Of a stretch of 39,715 nucleotides of DNA, positions 9,382-16,272 are shown in pieces. Within the stretch, counting starts at the first letter, position 1, and each line of letters opens with the position of its first letter. Source of the DNA: an uncultured Pelagibacteraceae bacterium. GTDB taxonomy: Bacteria; Pseudomonadota; Alphaproteobacteria; Pelagibacterales; Pelagibacteraceae. The notes beneath the pieces are model-generated. The model was not told the origin of the DNA. It saw only the letters and a list, made by a program, of their open reading frames with translations, and ran no database searches. The DNA lies in contig CACGBZ010000011.1 in assembly GCA_902571425.1 (NCBI GenBank), positions 1 to 39,715 of the forward strand, written 5' to 3'. The translations under genes and the position numbers were made by a program.

Positions 9382-10074
9382 ATGAGCAATGAACACACAG
9401 TAAAATCTTATGAAGAAGAATTAAGGTACTTAATAGACTCTGTCATAAAAATGGGAAGTCTAACTGAGTCTCAATTAGTTGATTCAATGGATGCGGTAAT
9501 TAAAGTTGATAAAGATTCAATTGATAAAATTATTAAAAGTGATGATGAAATAAATAAATTCAGATCTAAAATTGATACTCAAATAATGACATTGTTGGTA
9601 AAGAGAGCGCCAATGGCAATTGATTTAAGAGAAACAATTAGCTCATTAAAAATATCTCAAGATTTAGAAAGAATTGGAGATTTATCTAAAAGTAATGCAA
9701 AAAAAGTCAAACCCCTTCCATTAGATTTACCTGAGGAACTTTTAGGTAATTTAAAAAGACTAGGTGATTTAGTTATAAAGCAGTTAAATGATGTACTCGA
9801 TAGTTATGTTAACAAAAATTATGATAAAGCAAAAGAAGTATGGGAAAAAGACGAACAAGTAGATGACCTTACATATATTGCTATGGAAAGTGTAATTGAT
9901 TTTCTTTCTAAAGATAAAAAGAATTTAGACTTTTCAACACATTTGATTTTTGCAACAAAAAATCTTGAAAGAGCAGGTGATCATATAACAAATATTGCCG
10001 AGTCAATATGTTTTTTAATTAAAGGTGAATATTTAAAAGGAAGCAGACCTAAAGGAAAAGTTATTCAGCAATAA
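9382..10074 (+). CDS. phoU: Phosphate signalling protein PhoU
   Basis: A cytoplasmic all-helical protein that links the Pst transporter to PhoR and keeps the Pho response off when phosphate is plentiful. The 230-residue length and two repeated three-helix units are typical. The metal-binding-type motifs are visible as the E/DLERIGD stretch in the first half (DLERIGDLSKSNAKK) and NLERAGDHITNIAE in the second. It lies 3 nt after pstB and 1 nt before phoB, so it is surely in the same operon. Confidence 0.96.
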   Translation: MSNEHTVKSYEEELRYLIDSVIKMGSLTESQLVDSMDAVIKVDKDSIDKIIKSDDEINKFRSKIDTQIMTLLVKRAPMAIDLRETISSLKISQDLERIGDLSKSNAKKVKPLPLDLPEELLGNLKRLGDLVIKQLNDVLDSYVNKNYDKAKEVWEKDEQVDDLTYIAMESVIDFLSKDKKNLDFSTHLIFATKNLERAGDHITNIAESICFLIKGEYLKGSRPKGKVIQQ

Positions 10075-10075
10075 A

Positions 10076-10756
10076 ATGAATGGCAAAATATTTATTATTG
10101 AGGACGAACCTTCAATAATTCAATTAGTTCAACATAATTTAGAAAAAAATGGTTTTTTAGTTTCATCGTCATTGAATGGCAATGATGGCTTAAAGGAATT
10201 AAAAAAATTTCAGCCAGATTTACTTTTATTAGATTGGATGTTGCCTGATCTCTCTGGTATTGAAATTTGTAAGAATATTAGAAAAGACAATAGTTTTAAA
10301 AATTTACCTGTGATTATGTTAACCGCCAAAGGTGAAGAAGAGGATAAAATTAAAGGGTTAGATAGTGGGGTAGACGATTATTTAACTAAACCTTTCAGTT
10401 TCAATGAGCTAATGGCAAGAATTAAAGCAGTTTTAAGAAGATCTAATCCAAATACTGTATCTGATAATTTAAAGTTTGATGACTTAATGTTAGATAGAAT
10501 TGAAAAAAGAGTTTTTAGAGACGGTCAAGAAATTAAACTTGGCCCAACTGAGTTTAGGTTATTAGAGTTTTTTTTAACAAATCCTAAAAGAGTTTATTCT
10601 CGAGATCAAATACTAGAGAGTGTTTGGCCAAATAATGTAAATGTTGAGAGTAGAACTATAGATGTTCACATTAGAAGATTGAGACAATCAGTTAACTTAA
10701 AAAATAAGAAAGAATTAATTAGAACAGTTAGATCTTCTGGTTACTCACTTATTTAA
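10076..10756 (+). CDS. phoB: Phosphate-regulon response regulator PhoB
   Basis: An OmpR-class transcription activator phosphorylated by PhoR under phosphate starvation. The receiver domain (1-120) has the acidic pocket Glu9/Asp10, phospho-acceptor Asp53, Thr83 and Lys105. The C-terminal winged helix holds the recognition stretch SRTIDVHIRRLRQ. It is the probable ligand of the three TTGTAAC-type boxes in this window. It ends the pst operon, and its last 12 nt overlap the convergent aquaporin gene with no terminator in between, so read-through would be antisense to the arsenic genes. Confidence 0.95.
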   Translation: MNGKIFIIEDEPSIIQLVQHNLEKNGFLVSSSLNGNDGLKELKKFQPDLLLLDWMLPDLSGIEICKNIRKDNSFKNLPVIMLTAKGEEEDKIKGLDSGVDDYLTKPFSFNELMARIKAVLRRSNPNTVSDNLKFDDLMLDRIEKRVFRDGQEIKLGPTEFRLLEFFLTNPKRVYSRDQILESVWPNNVNVESRTIDVHIRRLRQSVNLKNKKELIRTVRSSGYSLI

Positions 10757-11401
10757 GAAAATCTTTTTTACCAAATATATAGCAATCAACATACCAATCA
10801 ATTCAGCAGCTATATAAAAAGGAGTGTTTAAATAACTTATACCAGTAAACGACTCTGTGAATGTTCTTGCTATTGCAACAGCAGGATTCGCAAAAGATGT
10901 TGATGAAGTAAACCAATAACCAGCTGTAATATATAACCCAACAGATGCAGCTACAGTAATTTTACCTGACTTCATGGATCCAAAAATAATGATTATTAGT
11001 CCTAATGTAGCAACAATTTCTGATACAAAAATATAGATACCATCTCTTGATTTTGTCGATAATTCAAAAATTTGATGTTCAAAAAAGAAATTAGCTAAAG
11101 CTACACCCAACAAACATCCAAGGATCTGAGCTGAAATATAAAAGGGTAGAAGACGTTTTTTTAACTTTCCTGTAATTGTCATAGCAATACTTACAAATGG
11201 ATTGAAATGAGCTCCAGATACATCCGCAAAAACAGTTATTAACACAAACAATCCAGCTCCAGTTGCTATAGTATTTGCAATTAACATTACAGCTGTATCA
11301 TCGGTAAGATTTTCTGCCATTAAACCTGATCCAACTATGATCATTACTAGAAAACAACTCCCAATAAACTCTGAAAGAAAATATCTATTTTTATTTTTCA
11401 T
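10745..11401 (-). CDS. aqpS: Aquaporin-family channel, AqpS-like (arsenite/arsenical channel)
   Basis: A six-helix MIP channel of 218 residues. The first pore motif is NPF (67-69) instead of NPA; the second is a normal NPA (172-174). The arginine that follows the second NPA in most aquaporins is Val175. To my recollection the AqpS channel of the Sinorhizobium meliloti ars operon also has valine there. It overlaps arsC by 11 nt and is the last gene of a three-gene operon. The likely role is to let arsenite (or methylated arsenicals) leave by diffusion after ArsC reduces arsenate, in place of an ArsB/Acr3 pump, which is absent here. A water or glycerol channel is the alternative, but the arsC linkage argues against it. 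Confidence 0.82.
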   Translation of the reverse strand: MKNKNRYFLSEFIGSCFLVMIIVGSGLMAENLTDDTAVMLIANTIATGAGLFVLITVFADVSGAHFNPFVSIAMTITGKLKKRLLPFYISAQILGCLLGVALANFFFEHQIFELSTKSRDGIYIFVSEIVATLGLIIIIFGSMKSGKITVAASVGLYITAGYWFTSSTSFANPAVAIARTFTESFTGISYLNTPFYIAAELIGMLIAIYLVKKIFLNK

Positions 11402-11822
11402 GTAGCCAATCTTTAATTTTATTACTTATAAAATTGAAAGTGTTTCTAATGATTATTTGCTTTTCTTCATCATTTGCATTCTGAAGTTTTGTTACTGGAT
11501 CATCTATATCCCAATGAATAATTTGGTTTTTATCAGGCCATATAGGACATACCTCATTATTAGCGTTATTGCATACTGTTATTACATGATCCATTTTTAT
11601 TTCATTATTTATAAACTCTTCAAAGTTTTTAGAACTATAATTAGTTAGATCATAATTTTTATTTTTCTCTAAAAAACTTCTAACATCAATATTAATTGCT
11701 CCAGATGGATTACTACCAGCACTAAAAGCTTTAAATTTATTTGAGTATTCATTATTGATAATACTCTCAGCTATAATGCTTCTTGCTGAATTTCCTGTGC
11801 ATACAAATAAAATATTTTTCAT
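11391..11822 (-). CDS. arsC: Arsenate reductase, low-molecular-weight phosphatase (thioredoxin) type
   Basis: Reduces arsenate to arsenite in the cytoplasm. The 143-residue protein starts with the CX5R phosphatase loop (Cys8-TGNSA-Arg14-Ser) and has the downstream aspartate in WDIDDPV, where the general acid lies in this family. A CNNANNEVCP stretch supplies the two extra cysteines (CX~6C) used by thioredoxin-coupled ArsC for its disulfide relay. Such residues argue against a plain tyrosine phosphatase. It is flanked by an aquaporin (11-nt overlap) and a small membrane protein (1-nt overlap). Arsenate enters through phosphate transporters, so placement beside pst/pho and behind a Pho-type box makes sense. 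Confidence 0.9.
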   Translation of the reverse strand: MKNILFVCTGNSARSIIAESIINNEYSNKFKAFSAGSNPSGAINIDVRSFLEKNKNYDLTNYSSKNFEEFINNEIKMDHVITVCNNANNEVCPIWPDKNQIIHWDIDDPVTKLQNANDEEKQIIIRNTFNFISNKIKDWLHEK

Positions 11823-12046
11823 TAAAAAATAATTTTATAAATACCGATTACAAATAATGGAATTTGTAATCCAAAGTTAGTTAAAATGGCCTTATCCTTT
11901 AATAAGAAACCTGAAATTGTCCATCCGACAACACCAAGCCCATGAAAATAAATATTCAGCGGGTAAATATTAAGATTTGTAAGTAAAATACCAGTTAACA
12001 CTAAAAGTGTACTGATCCACTTTAGATATTTTTTTAAAAATGACAT
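11822..12046 (-). CDS. Small three-helix membrane protein, function unknown
   Basis: A 74-residue protein with three hydrophobic segments (about 8-25, 30-47 and 54-72) and only short charged loops (KDK at the 2-3 turn). It resembles small uncharacterised membrane proteins of marine alphaproteobacteria (perhaps the DUF6552 type), but I cannot confirm a family. Its stop overlaps the arsC start by one base, and it is the first gene after the minus-strand Pho-type box, so it should be made together with ArsC and the aquaporin. Possible roles include helping the channel or arsenic sensing, both guesses. The ATG lies almost at the predicted transcription start, so the mRNA may be leaderless. Confidence 0.75.
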   Translation of the reverse strand: MSFLKKYLKWISTLLVLTGILLTNLNIYPLNIYFHGLGVVGWTISGFLLKDKAILTNFGLQIPLFVIGIYKIIF

Positions 12047-12052
12047 TCAAAA

Positions 12053-12086
12053 TTTATATGAATGTTTTGTTAAAGATTTATTACAA
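12053..12086 (-). promoter_or_regulatory. Pho-type box and -10 element for the arsenic operon
   Basis: Read on the minus strand: TTGTAAT (12086-12080), spacer AAAT, CTTTAAC (12075-12069), then 10 nt and a -10 hexamer TATAAA (12058-12053). It matches the pstS box at 15 of 18 positions and has the same 7-4-7 plus 10-nt layout. The predicted start falls at or next to the ATG of the small membrane gene at 12046. Confidence 0.72.
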
Positions 12087-12102
12087 TAAACTTTAATGTG
12101 AT

Positions 12103-12984
12103 TTAATTTTTTTGAAGTTCGTAGATAGAAATATAATGTTTCTTCTTAGGGAGTGGGATTATGGTTGGAACTTTAGTCAATCTTGGTTTTATTGATTTAT
12201 TTCCAACAATTATATTTTTGTCATAATTTTCCAAATCAACCTCAGGATGAGGATTTCCATCATTGATTAATGGCCACGCATCACAAGCTCTATAACCAAA
12301 TAAAATTAAGGGTCTTGAATTATTCATTTGATTGTGTCCAGACCCATGAACTGATCTACAATGAAAAAATACTACTGTTCCGGCTGTTCCAGTTATGGAA
12401 ACACTATCTTTAGTTCCTATTTTATCTTTCTTAGTATCTATCTTCCCAACAAAATAATTTTCTTTGCTGTGGTGGCTGTACAATTTCTTTTTGTGTGAAT
12501 TTTTTATTATTTTAAGAGGCCCATTTTTTTCATAGCAATCATCTAAATATATACCGACTGTAATTAAATCATCGTTTGTATGAGGGTAAAAAGCCCAATC
12601 TTGGTGCCATCCAATTTCACTGCCTTTTTTCTTATTCGGAAGCTTAAAATTTAACTTACCAAGATGAAATCTAACTGTTCCGCCTAACAATTTTTTAGCA
12701 ATGGATATAATCTTTTTATCTCTTGATAATTCATAGAAAACTTTATGCCTGTTCTGAGGATTATTTAGTCTTAGAATTTCTTTATTTTTTGATGAGCCTG
12801 AATTGTATACAAAATGGTAATTATCGTAGGACTGGGTCCCATTTGCACCATTACCTTTTTTTCTTTTTTTTTCTTTTGAAATTACTTCATTAACAATTTT
12901 ATTAATTGTATTTATCTTTGTTTGAGAAATTAGATTTTCTTTAATAAGAAAGCCATTTTTTTTAAATAAATTTAAATCATTCAT
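12103..12984 (-). CDS. PhyH-family Fe(II)/2-oxoglutarate dioxygenase
   Basis: A phytanoyl-CoA dioxygenase-like enzyme (293 residues). The iron triad is present: His127-x-Asp129 in the GWHQDW motif and His213 in CRSVHGSG, followed by Arg224 (NNSRP) for 2-oxoglutarate. Substrate is not predictable. The family covers hydroxylases of osmolytes (ectoine), lipids and aminophosphonates (PhnY/TmpA type), so a phosphonate link is possible given the neighbourhood, but no PhnZ-like partner is present. It is transcribed alone, with 56 bp to the arsenic operon and 132 bp to znuA. No Pho-type box is visible upstream. Confidence 0.85.
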   Translation of the reverse strand: MNDLNLFKKNGFLIKENLISQTKINTINKIVNEVISKEKKRKKGNGANGTQSYDNYHFVYNSGSSKNKEILRLNNPQNRHKVFYELSRDKKIISIAKKLLGGTVRFHLGKLNFKLPNKKKGSEIGWHQDWAFYPHTNDDLITVGIYLDDCYEKNGPLKIIKNSHKKKLYSHHSKENYFVGKIDTKKDKIGTKDSVSITGTAGTVVFFHCRSVHGSGHNQMNNSRPLILFGYRACDAWPLINDGNPHPEVDLENYDKNIIVGNKSIKPRLTKVPTIIPLPKKKHYISIYELQKN

Positions 12985-13069
12985 AAAGTTAGATTATGAA
13001 AGAAAATAAATCTTCTTTAAAATAAATACAATGTTTTTTGTGAGATTAAATAACAGTAATAATTATTTG

Positions 13070-13103
13070 TTAATCCGAGAATTTAAAAAAATTCCCGGAT
13101 TAA
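13070..13103. terminator. Strong hairpin between znuA and the oxygenase gene
   Basis: A 15-bp inverted repeat with one mismatch (arms 13070-13084 and 13089-13103, 4-nt A loop) contains the GC-rich core AATCCG/CGGATT. It lies 14 nt after the znuA stop in its reading direction, so it most likely ends znuA transcription, although the following T tract on that strand is poor. It could also protect the mRNA 3' end. Confidence 0.6.
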
Positions 13104-13116
13104 ACCTAATTTTTAA

Positions 13117-14226
13117 TTAACAACCTTTGAAAGATGCAGACATATTTCTAATTAAATTGAAATATAAGTCTTTTCCTGGGTCTAATGTTGCACCTAGAGG
13201 ATCAACAACACCAGTTTTAATCTTCATATCTTTTGCAACTGCATTGATAATATCAGGATTAAACTGAGGCTCTGAGAATACACAAGCTACTTTATCATGC
13301 TCGATAATTTCTCTAATTTCAGCTAGTTGTTCTGCACCTGGCATAACATCAGTATTGACTGTAAATGCACCCAAAATATTTACATTATATCTTTCTTCAA
13401 AATATTGGTAAGCATCGTGAAATACTATAGAAGCAGTACTCTTACTTAATTCAGCTTTAACATCTTTATTAAGTTTATCGATTTCTTTAAGTGCTTTTTT
13501 TAAGTTGCTTTTATATTTAGATGCGTTTTTAGCATCGTTTTCTATTAAATGCTCAACCATTTCATTTAAGATTACTTTAGCATTCATTGGATCCAACCAT
13601 ATGTGTGGATCAAATTCACCGTGTGCATGACCCTCGTGTCCATCGTGATCATCATGGTCATCGTGACCATCCTTTTTACCGTGGTCATCATGGTCATGAT
13701 CGTCGTGGTCATCTTCTTTTTTACCGTGATCATCATGGTCATGATCGTCGTGATCATCTTCTTTTTTACCGTGATCATCATGGTCATGATCGTCGTGATC
13801 ATCTTCTTTTTTACCGTGATCATCATGGTCGTCGTGACCGTGATCATCATGATCATCAAAAATATTTCTTTCTCTAAACTTTAATACATTTAATCCTTTA
13901 ATTTCCATCAATTCGATTTTCTCAGCTTTTTTAGCAATTGAACTCAATGGTTTTTCTAAAAAACTTTCTAGATCTTCACCAACCCAAAATATTAAGTCAG
14001 CATTTTGAAGCATTTTTGCGTGAGATGGTTTCAATGCAAATCCATGTGGAGATGCGTATCCGTCTACAATTAAATCAGGTTTAGCAACACCATCCATTAA
14101 ATAACTGGCTAATGAATGTATTGGTTTAATTGATGTAACCACTTTTATTTCAGCATTTGCTGGTGTAAAAATTGTTAAGATTGATAAAATTGAGAGTAAG
14201 AAGGGTATTTTTTTGATATTTTTCAT
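13117..14226 (-). CDS. znuA: Zinc ABC transporter substrate-binding protein ZnuA with long His/Asp-rich loop
   Basis: The periplasmic zinc-binding protein of the ZnuABC importer. A signal peptide ends at about Ala25 (PANA|E). Likely zinc ligands are His61 (SPHGF), His208 (DPHIW) and the His in VFHDAYQYF. Between them, residues 124-202 form a His/Asp-rich loop, longer than usual, built from a 15-residue unit (KKE plus alternating D and H) repeated three times. The loop is thought to capture or hand over zinc. Its DNA is a 45-nt tandem repeat. The gene is divergent from znuC, and two Zur-type palindromes lie in the shared 71-bp promoter. A manganese-binding homologue is the alternative, but the His-rich loop and zur favour zinc. 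Confidence 0.94.
   Translation of the reverse strand: MKNIKKIPFLLSILSILTIFTPANAEIKVVTSIKPIHSLASYLMDGVAKPDLIVDGYASPHGFALKPSHAKMLQNADLIFWVGEDLESFLEKPLSSIAKKAEKIELMEIKGLNVLKFRERNIFDDHDDHGHDDHDDHGKKEDDHDDHDHDDHGKKEDDHDDHDHDDHGKKEDDHDDHDHDDHGKKDGHDDHDDHDGHEGHAHGEFDPHIWLDPMNAKVILNEMVEHLIENDAKNASKYKSNLKKALKEIDKLNKDVKAELSKSTASIVFHDAYQYFEERYNVNILGAFTVNTDVMPGAEQLAEIREIIEHDKVACVFSEPQFNPDIINAVAKDMKIKTGVVDPLGATLDPGKDLYFNLIRNMSASFKGC
13678..13830. repeat. 45-nt tandem repeat inside znuA
   Basis: Three full 45-nt units start at 13678, 13723 and 13768, followed by an 18-nt partial fourth at 13813-13830. Units two and three are identical and unit one differs at two positions. The period is a multiple of three, so copy-number change keeps the znuA frame. 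The units also contain many nested GATCATCATGG-type words, which would promote slippage. Confidence 0.95.
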
Positions 14227-14246
14227 AATATGTATTTTAATTGGTT

Positions 14247-14279
14247 GTTATAATATAACGTTATGTAATAATATAACAT
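14247..14279. promoter_or_regulatory. Two Zur-type operators in the znuA/znuC promoter
   Basis: Site 1, GTTATAATATAAC (14247-14259), is a palindrome around one central base. Site 2, ATGTAATAATATAACAT (14263-14279), is a near-palindrome with the same ATATAAC half. Their centres are 18 bp apart. They resemble the known Zur core TGTTATAATATAACA. They fill the 71-bp gap between the divergent znuA and znuC starts, so one protein bound here could repress both. Confidence 0.75.
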
Positions 14280-14297
14280 TTATAAGTCAAGCGATAT

Positions 14298-15044
14298 ATG
14301 AGCTCAGAAAATAGTACATTAGTAAAATTAAATAATGCTGGTTTTAAACAAAATGATAAATGGCTAGTGGAAGGTGTTTCATTAACTGTTGAAAAGGGAA
14401 AAATCGTTACCCTTATTGGACCTAATGGCTCTGGAAAAAGTACTACCGCAAAAATTGCATTGGGAATTTACAAAAACATAGAAGGAAGTGTTGAGAAATA
14501 CACAAATAAAATTGGATATGTTCCTCAAAAAATATCTATTGATTGGACCTTACCGTTAAGAGTTTATGATTTTATGCTTCTAACTGAAAATATTAAAGAT
14601 GAGGCAATTGATGAGGCTCTTACATTAACAGGTGTTATCCATCTTAAAAATAAAAATTTAGGAAATTTATCAGGTGGTGAATTTCAAAGAGTTTTAATCG
14701 CAAGAGCTATTTCAAAGAAACCTGAATTATTAGTTCTTGATGAACCTGTTCAAGGAGTTGATTACACTGGTGAAATTGCTTTGTATGAATTAATAAAAAG
14801 AATTTCTGATACACTAAATTGTGGAATTCTATTAATCTCACATGATTTACATACAGTTATGACTGCAACTGATCATGTTGTTTGTTTAAATGGTCACGTA
14901 TGTTGCTCCGGATCACCAATGGATGTTGCTAAAAACAATGAATATAAAACCTTATTTGGTGAACAAGCATCTCAAATTCTTTCTGTATATGAACATAAAC
15001 ATGATCATGTTCATTCAGACAAAGGTGAAATAAAGAAAAATTAA
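14298..15044 (+). CDS. znuC: Zinc ABC transporter ATPase ZnuC
   Basis: The ATPase of the zinc importer. Walker A GPNGSGKST lies at 41-49, the signature LSGGEFQ at 124-130, Walker B LLVLDEP at 144-150, and the switch His in ISHDLH. The C-terminus carries a short His cluster (EHKHDHVHSDK), common in ZnuC and possibly zinc-responsive. It begins an operon with znuB 1 nt downstream, then zur. It is divergent from znuA with shared Zur-type operators. Confidence 0.95.
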   Translation: MSSENSTLVKLNNAGFKQNDKWLVEGVSLTVEKGKIVTLIGPNGSGKSTTAKIALGIYKNIEGSVEKYTNKIGYVPQKISIDWTLPLRVYDFMLLTENIKDEAIDEALTLTGVIHLKNKNLGNLSGGEFQRVLIARAISKKPELLVLDEPVQGVDYTGEIALYELIKRISDTLNCGILLISHDLHTVMTATDHVVCLNGHVCCSGSPMDVAKNNEYKTLFGEQASQILSVYEHKHDHVHSDKGEIKKN

Positions 15045-15045
15045 T

Positions 15046-15849
15046 ATGTTTGATGATTTTTTTATAAGAGCACTAATTGCAGGCTTAGGTATAGCTTTAG
15101 TAACTGGACCTCTTGGTTGTTTTGTTGTTTGGAGAAGATTATCTTATTTTGGTGATACATTAGCTCACTCAGCTCTACTAGGTGTTACTTTGGCTTACTC
15201 GTTTGAATTAAACATTGCTCTTTCAGTATTTATTATTTCATCTCTAATTGCTTTGATTTTAATTCAATTACAGAAGAAAACTAATTTACCTGGGGATGCT
15301 TTGCTTGGTCTATTGGCGCATTCTTCTTTAGCTGTAGGATTAGTAGTAATAGGTTTTTTAACATTTATTCGTTTTGATATCATGGGACTTTTATTTGGTG
15401 ATATATTAGCTGTAACAACTGATGATTTATTAATTATCTGGACTGGTGGAGCTGTAATTTTATTAGTTCTAAAATTAATTTGGAAACCATTGTTTGCATC
15501 TACAGTTAATTATGAGTTAGCAGAAGCAGAAGGGTTAAACCCTGATAGAGCTAAAGCTATTTTCACAATTCTTATGGCTGCTGTAATAGCAATATCAATT
15601 AAAATGGTAGGGTTATTATTAATTACAGGTATGCTTATTATTCCAGCAGCGATGGCTAGAAATATTTCTGATAGCCCTCAAAAGATGGTGTTATTTTCAA
15701 TAATTGGTGGATTGTTGTCAGTATTATTAGGACTATTTTCATCTCTAGAATTTAATACATCATCTGGACCTTCAATTATAATGGCCGCTTTGGTATTATT
15801 TATATTGTCTTTACTTAATATTAAACAATCGATTAAATTGAAAAACTGA
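15046..15849 (+). CDS. znuB: Zinc ABC transporter permease ZnuB
   Basis: The membrane channel of the zinc importer, an ABC-3 family permease of 267 residues with about eight helices. The family signature is seen in GPLGCFVVWRRLSYFGDTLAHSALLG near the N-terminus and in the GLLLITGMLIIPAAMAR stretch about two thirds along. It sits 1 nt after znuC and 24 nt before zur. Confidence 0.95.
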   Translation: MFDDFFIRALIAGLGIALVTGPLGCFVVWRRLSYFGDTLAHSALLGVTLAYSFELNIALSVFIISSLIALILIQLQKKTNLPGDALLGLLAHSSLAVGLVVIGFLTFIRFDIMGLLFGDILAVTTDDLLIIWTGGAVILLVLKLIWKPLFASTVNYELAEAEGLNPDRAKAIFTILMAAVIAISIKMVGLLLITGMLIIPAAMARNISDSPQKMVLFSIIGGLLSVLLGLFSSLEFNTSSGPSIIMAALVLFILSLLNIKQSIKLKN

Positions 15850-15873
15850 TAACTAATTGATAAGAATTTAAAG

Positions 15874-16272
15874 ATGCAAAAAGAACATAATCTTTCCAAA
15901 AATCAAAAAATCATTTTTGATCTTATTGATAAATCTGGTGGGCCTATGAAAGCTTATTCAATCCTTTTTAATGTTCAAAAAAAGGGAATAAAAGCACCAC
16001 TACAAGTTTATAGAGCCCTAGATAAGTTGGTTGAAATTGGAAAAATCCATAAGATTGAAAGTAGAAATGCTTTTATTGCTTGTCAAAATTCAAGCTGTCA
16101 GGTTTCAAAAGCAACAGCTTTTTCAATTTGTGAAAGCTGCGAAAATGTATCTGAAATAAGTAATTCAAAACTTTCAAAATATTTATCTAACTTTTCAGAT
16201 AACTCTGGAATGAAATATAGCAAATATAATTTAGAATTTTTTGGTTTATGTAAAAAATGTAAATCAAAATAA
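15874..16272 (+). CDS. zur: Fur-family zinc uptake regulator Zur
   Basis: A 132-residue Fur-family repressor. The N-terminal winged helix (about 8-65) includes a recognition-helix segment APLQVYRALDKL that matches Zur rather than Fur (the conserved tyrosine and arginine of VYRALD). Two structural-zinc pairs, CESC (86-89) and CKKC (126-129), are intact. Two more cysteines (70 and 75) lie at the hinge. Position after znuCB and the palindromes in the znu promoter support control of zinc uptake. It would repress its own operon when zinc is sufficient. Its stop overlaps the next start by one base. Confidence 0.9.
   Translation: MQKEHNLSKNQKIIFDLIDKSGGPMKAYSILFNVQKKGIKAPLQVYRALDKLVEIGKIHKIESRNAFIACQNSSCQVSKATAFSICESCENVSEISNSKLSKYLSNFSDNSGMKYSKYNLEFFGLCKKCKSK

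Noticed and set aside
12103..12984. Methylphosphonate synthase (MpnS) completing the phosphonate pathway
   Set aside because: The HxD...H...R pattern and PhyH-like motifs are those of 2-oxoglutarate oxygenases. MpnS belongs to the HEPD-like family with a different layout.
13678..13830. CRISPR array
   Set aside because: The units are directly adjacent with no spacers, translate in frame inside znuA, and no cas gene is present.
13587..13884. Long open frames on both strands over the His/Asp repeat
   Set aside because: They arise because the repeat lacks stops in several frames. Only the minus-strand ZnuA frame has a signal peptide, domain motifs and proper flanks.
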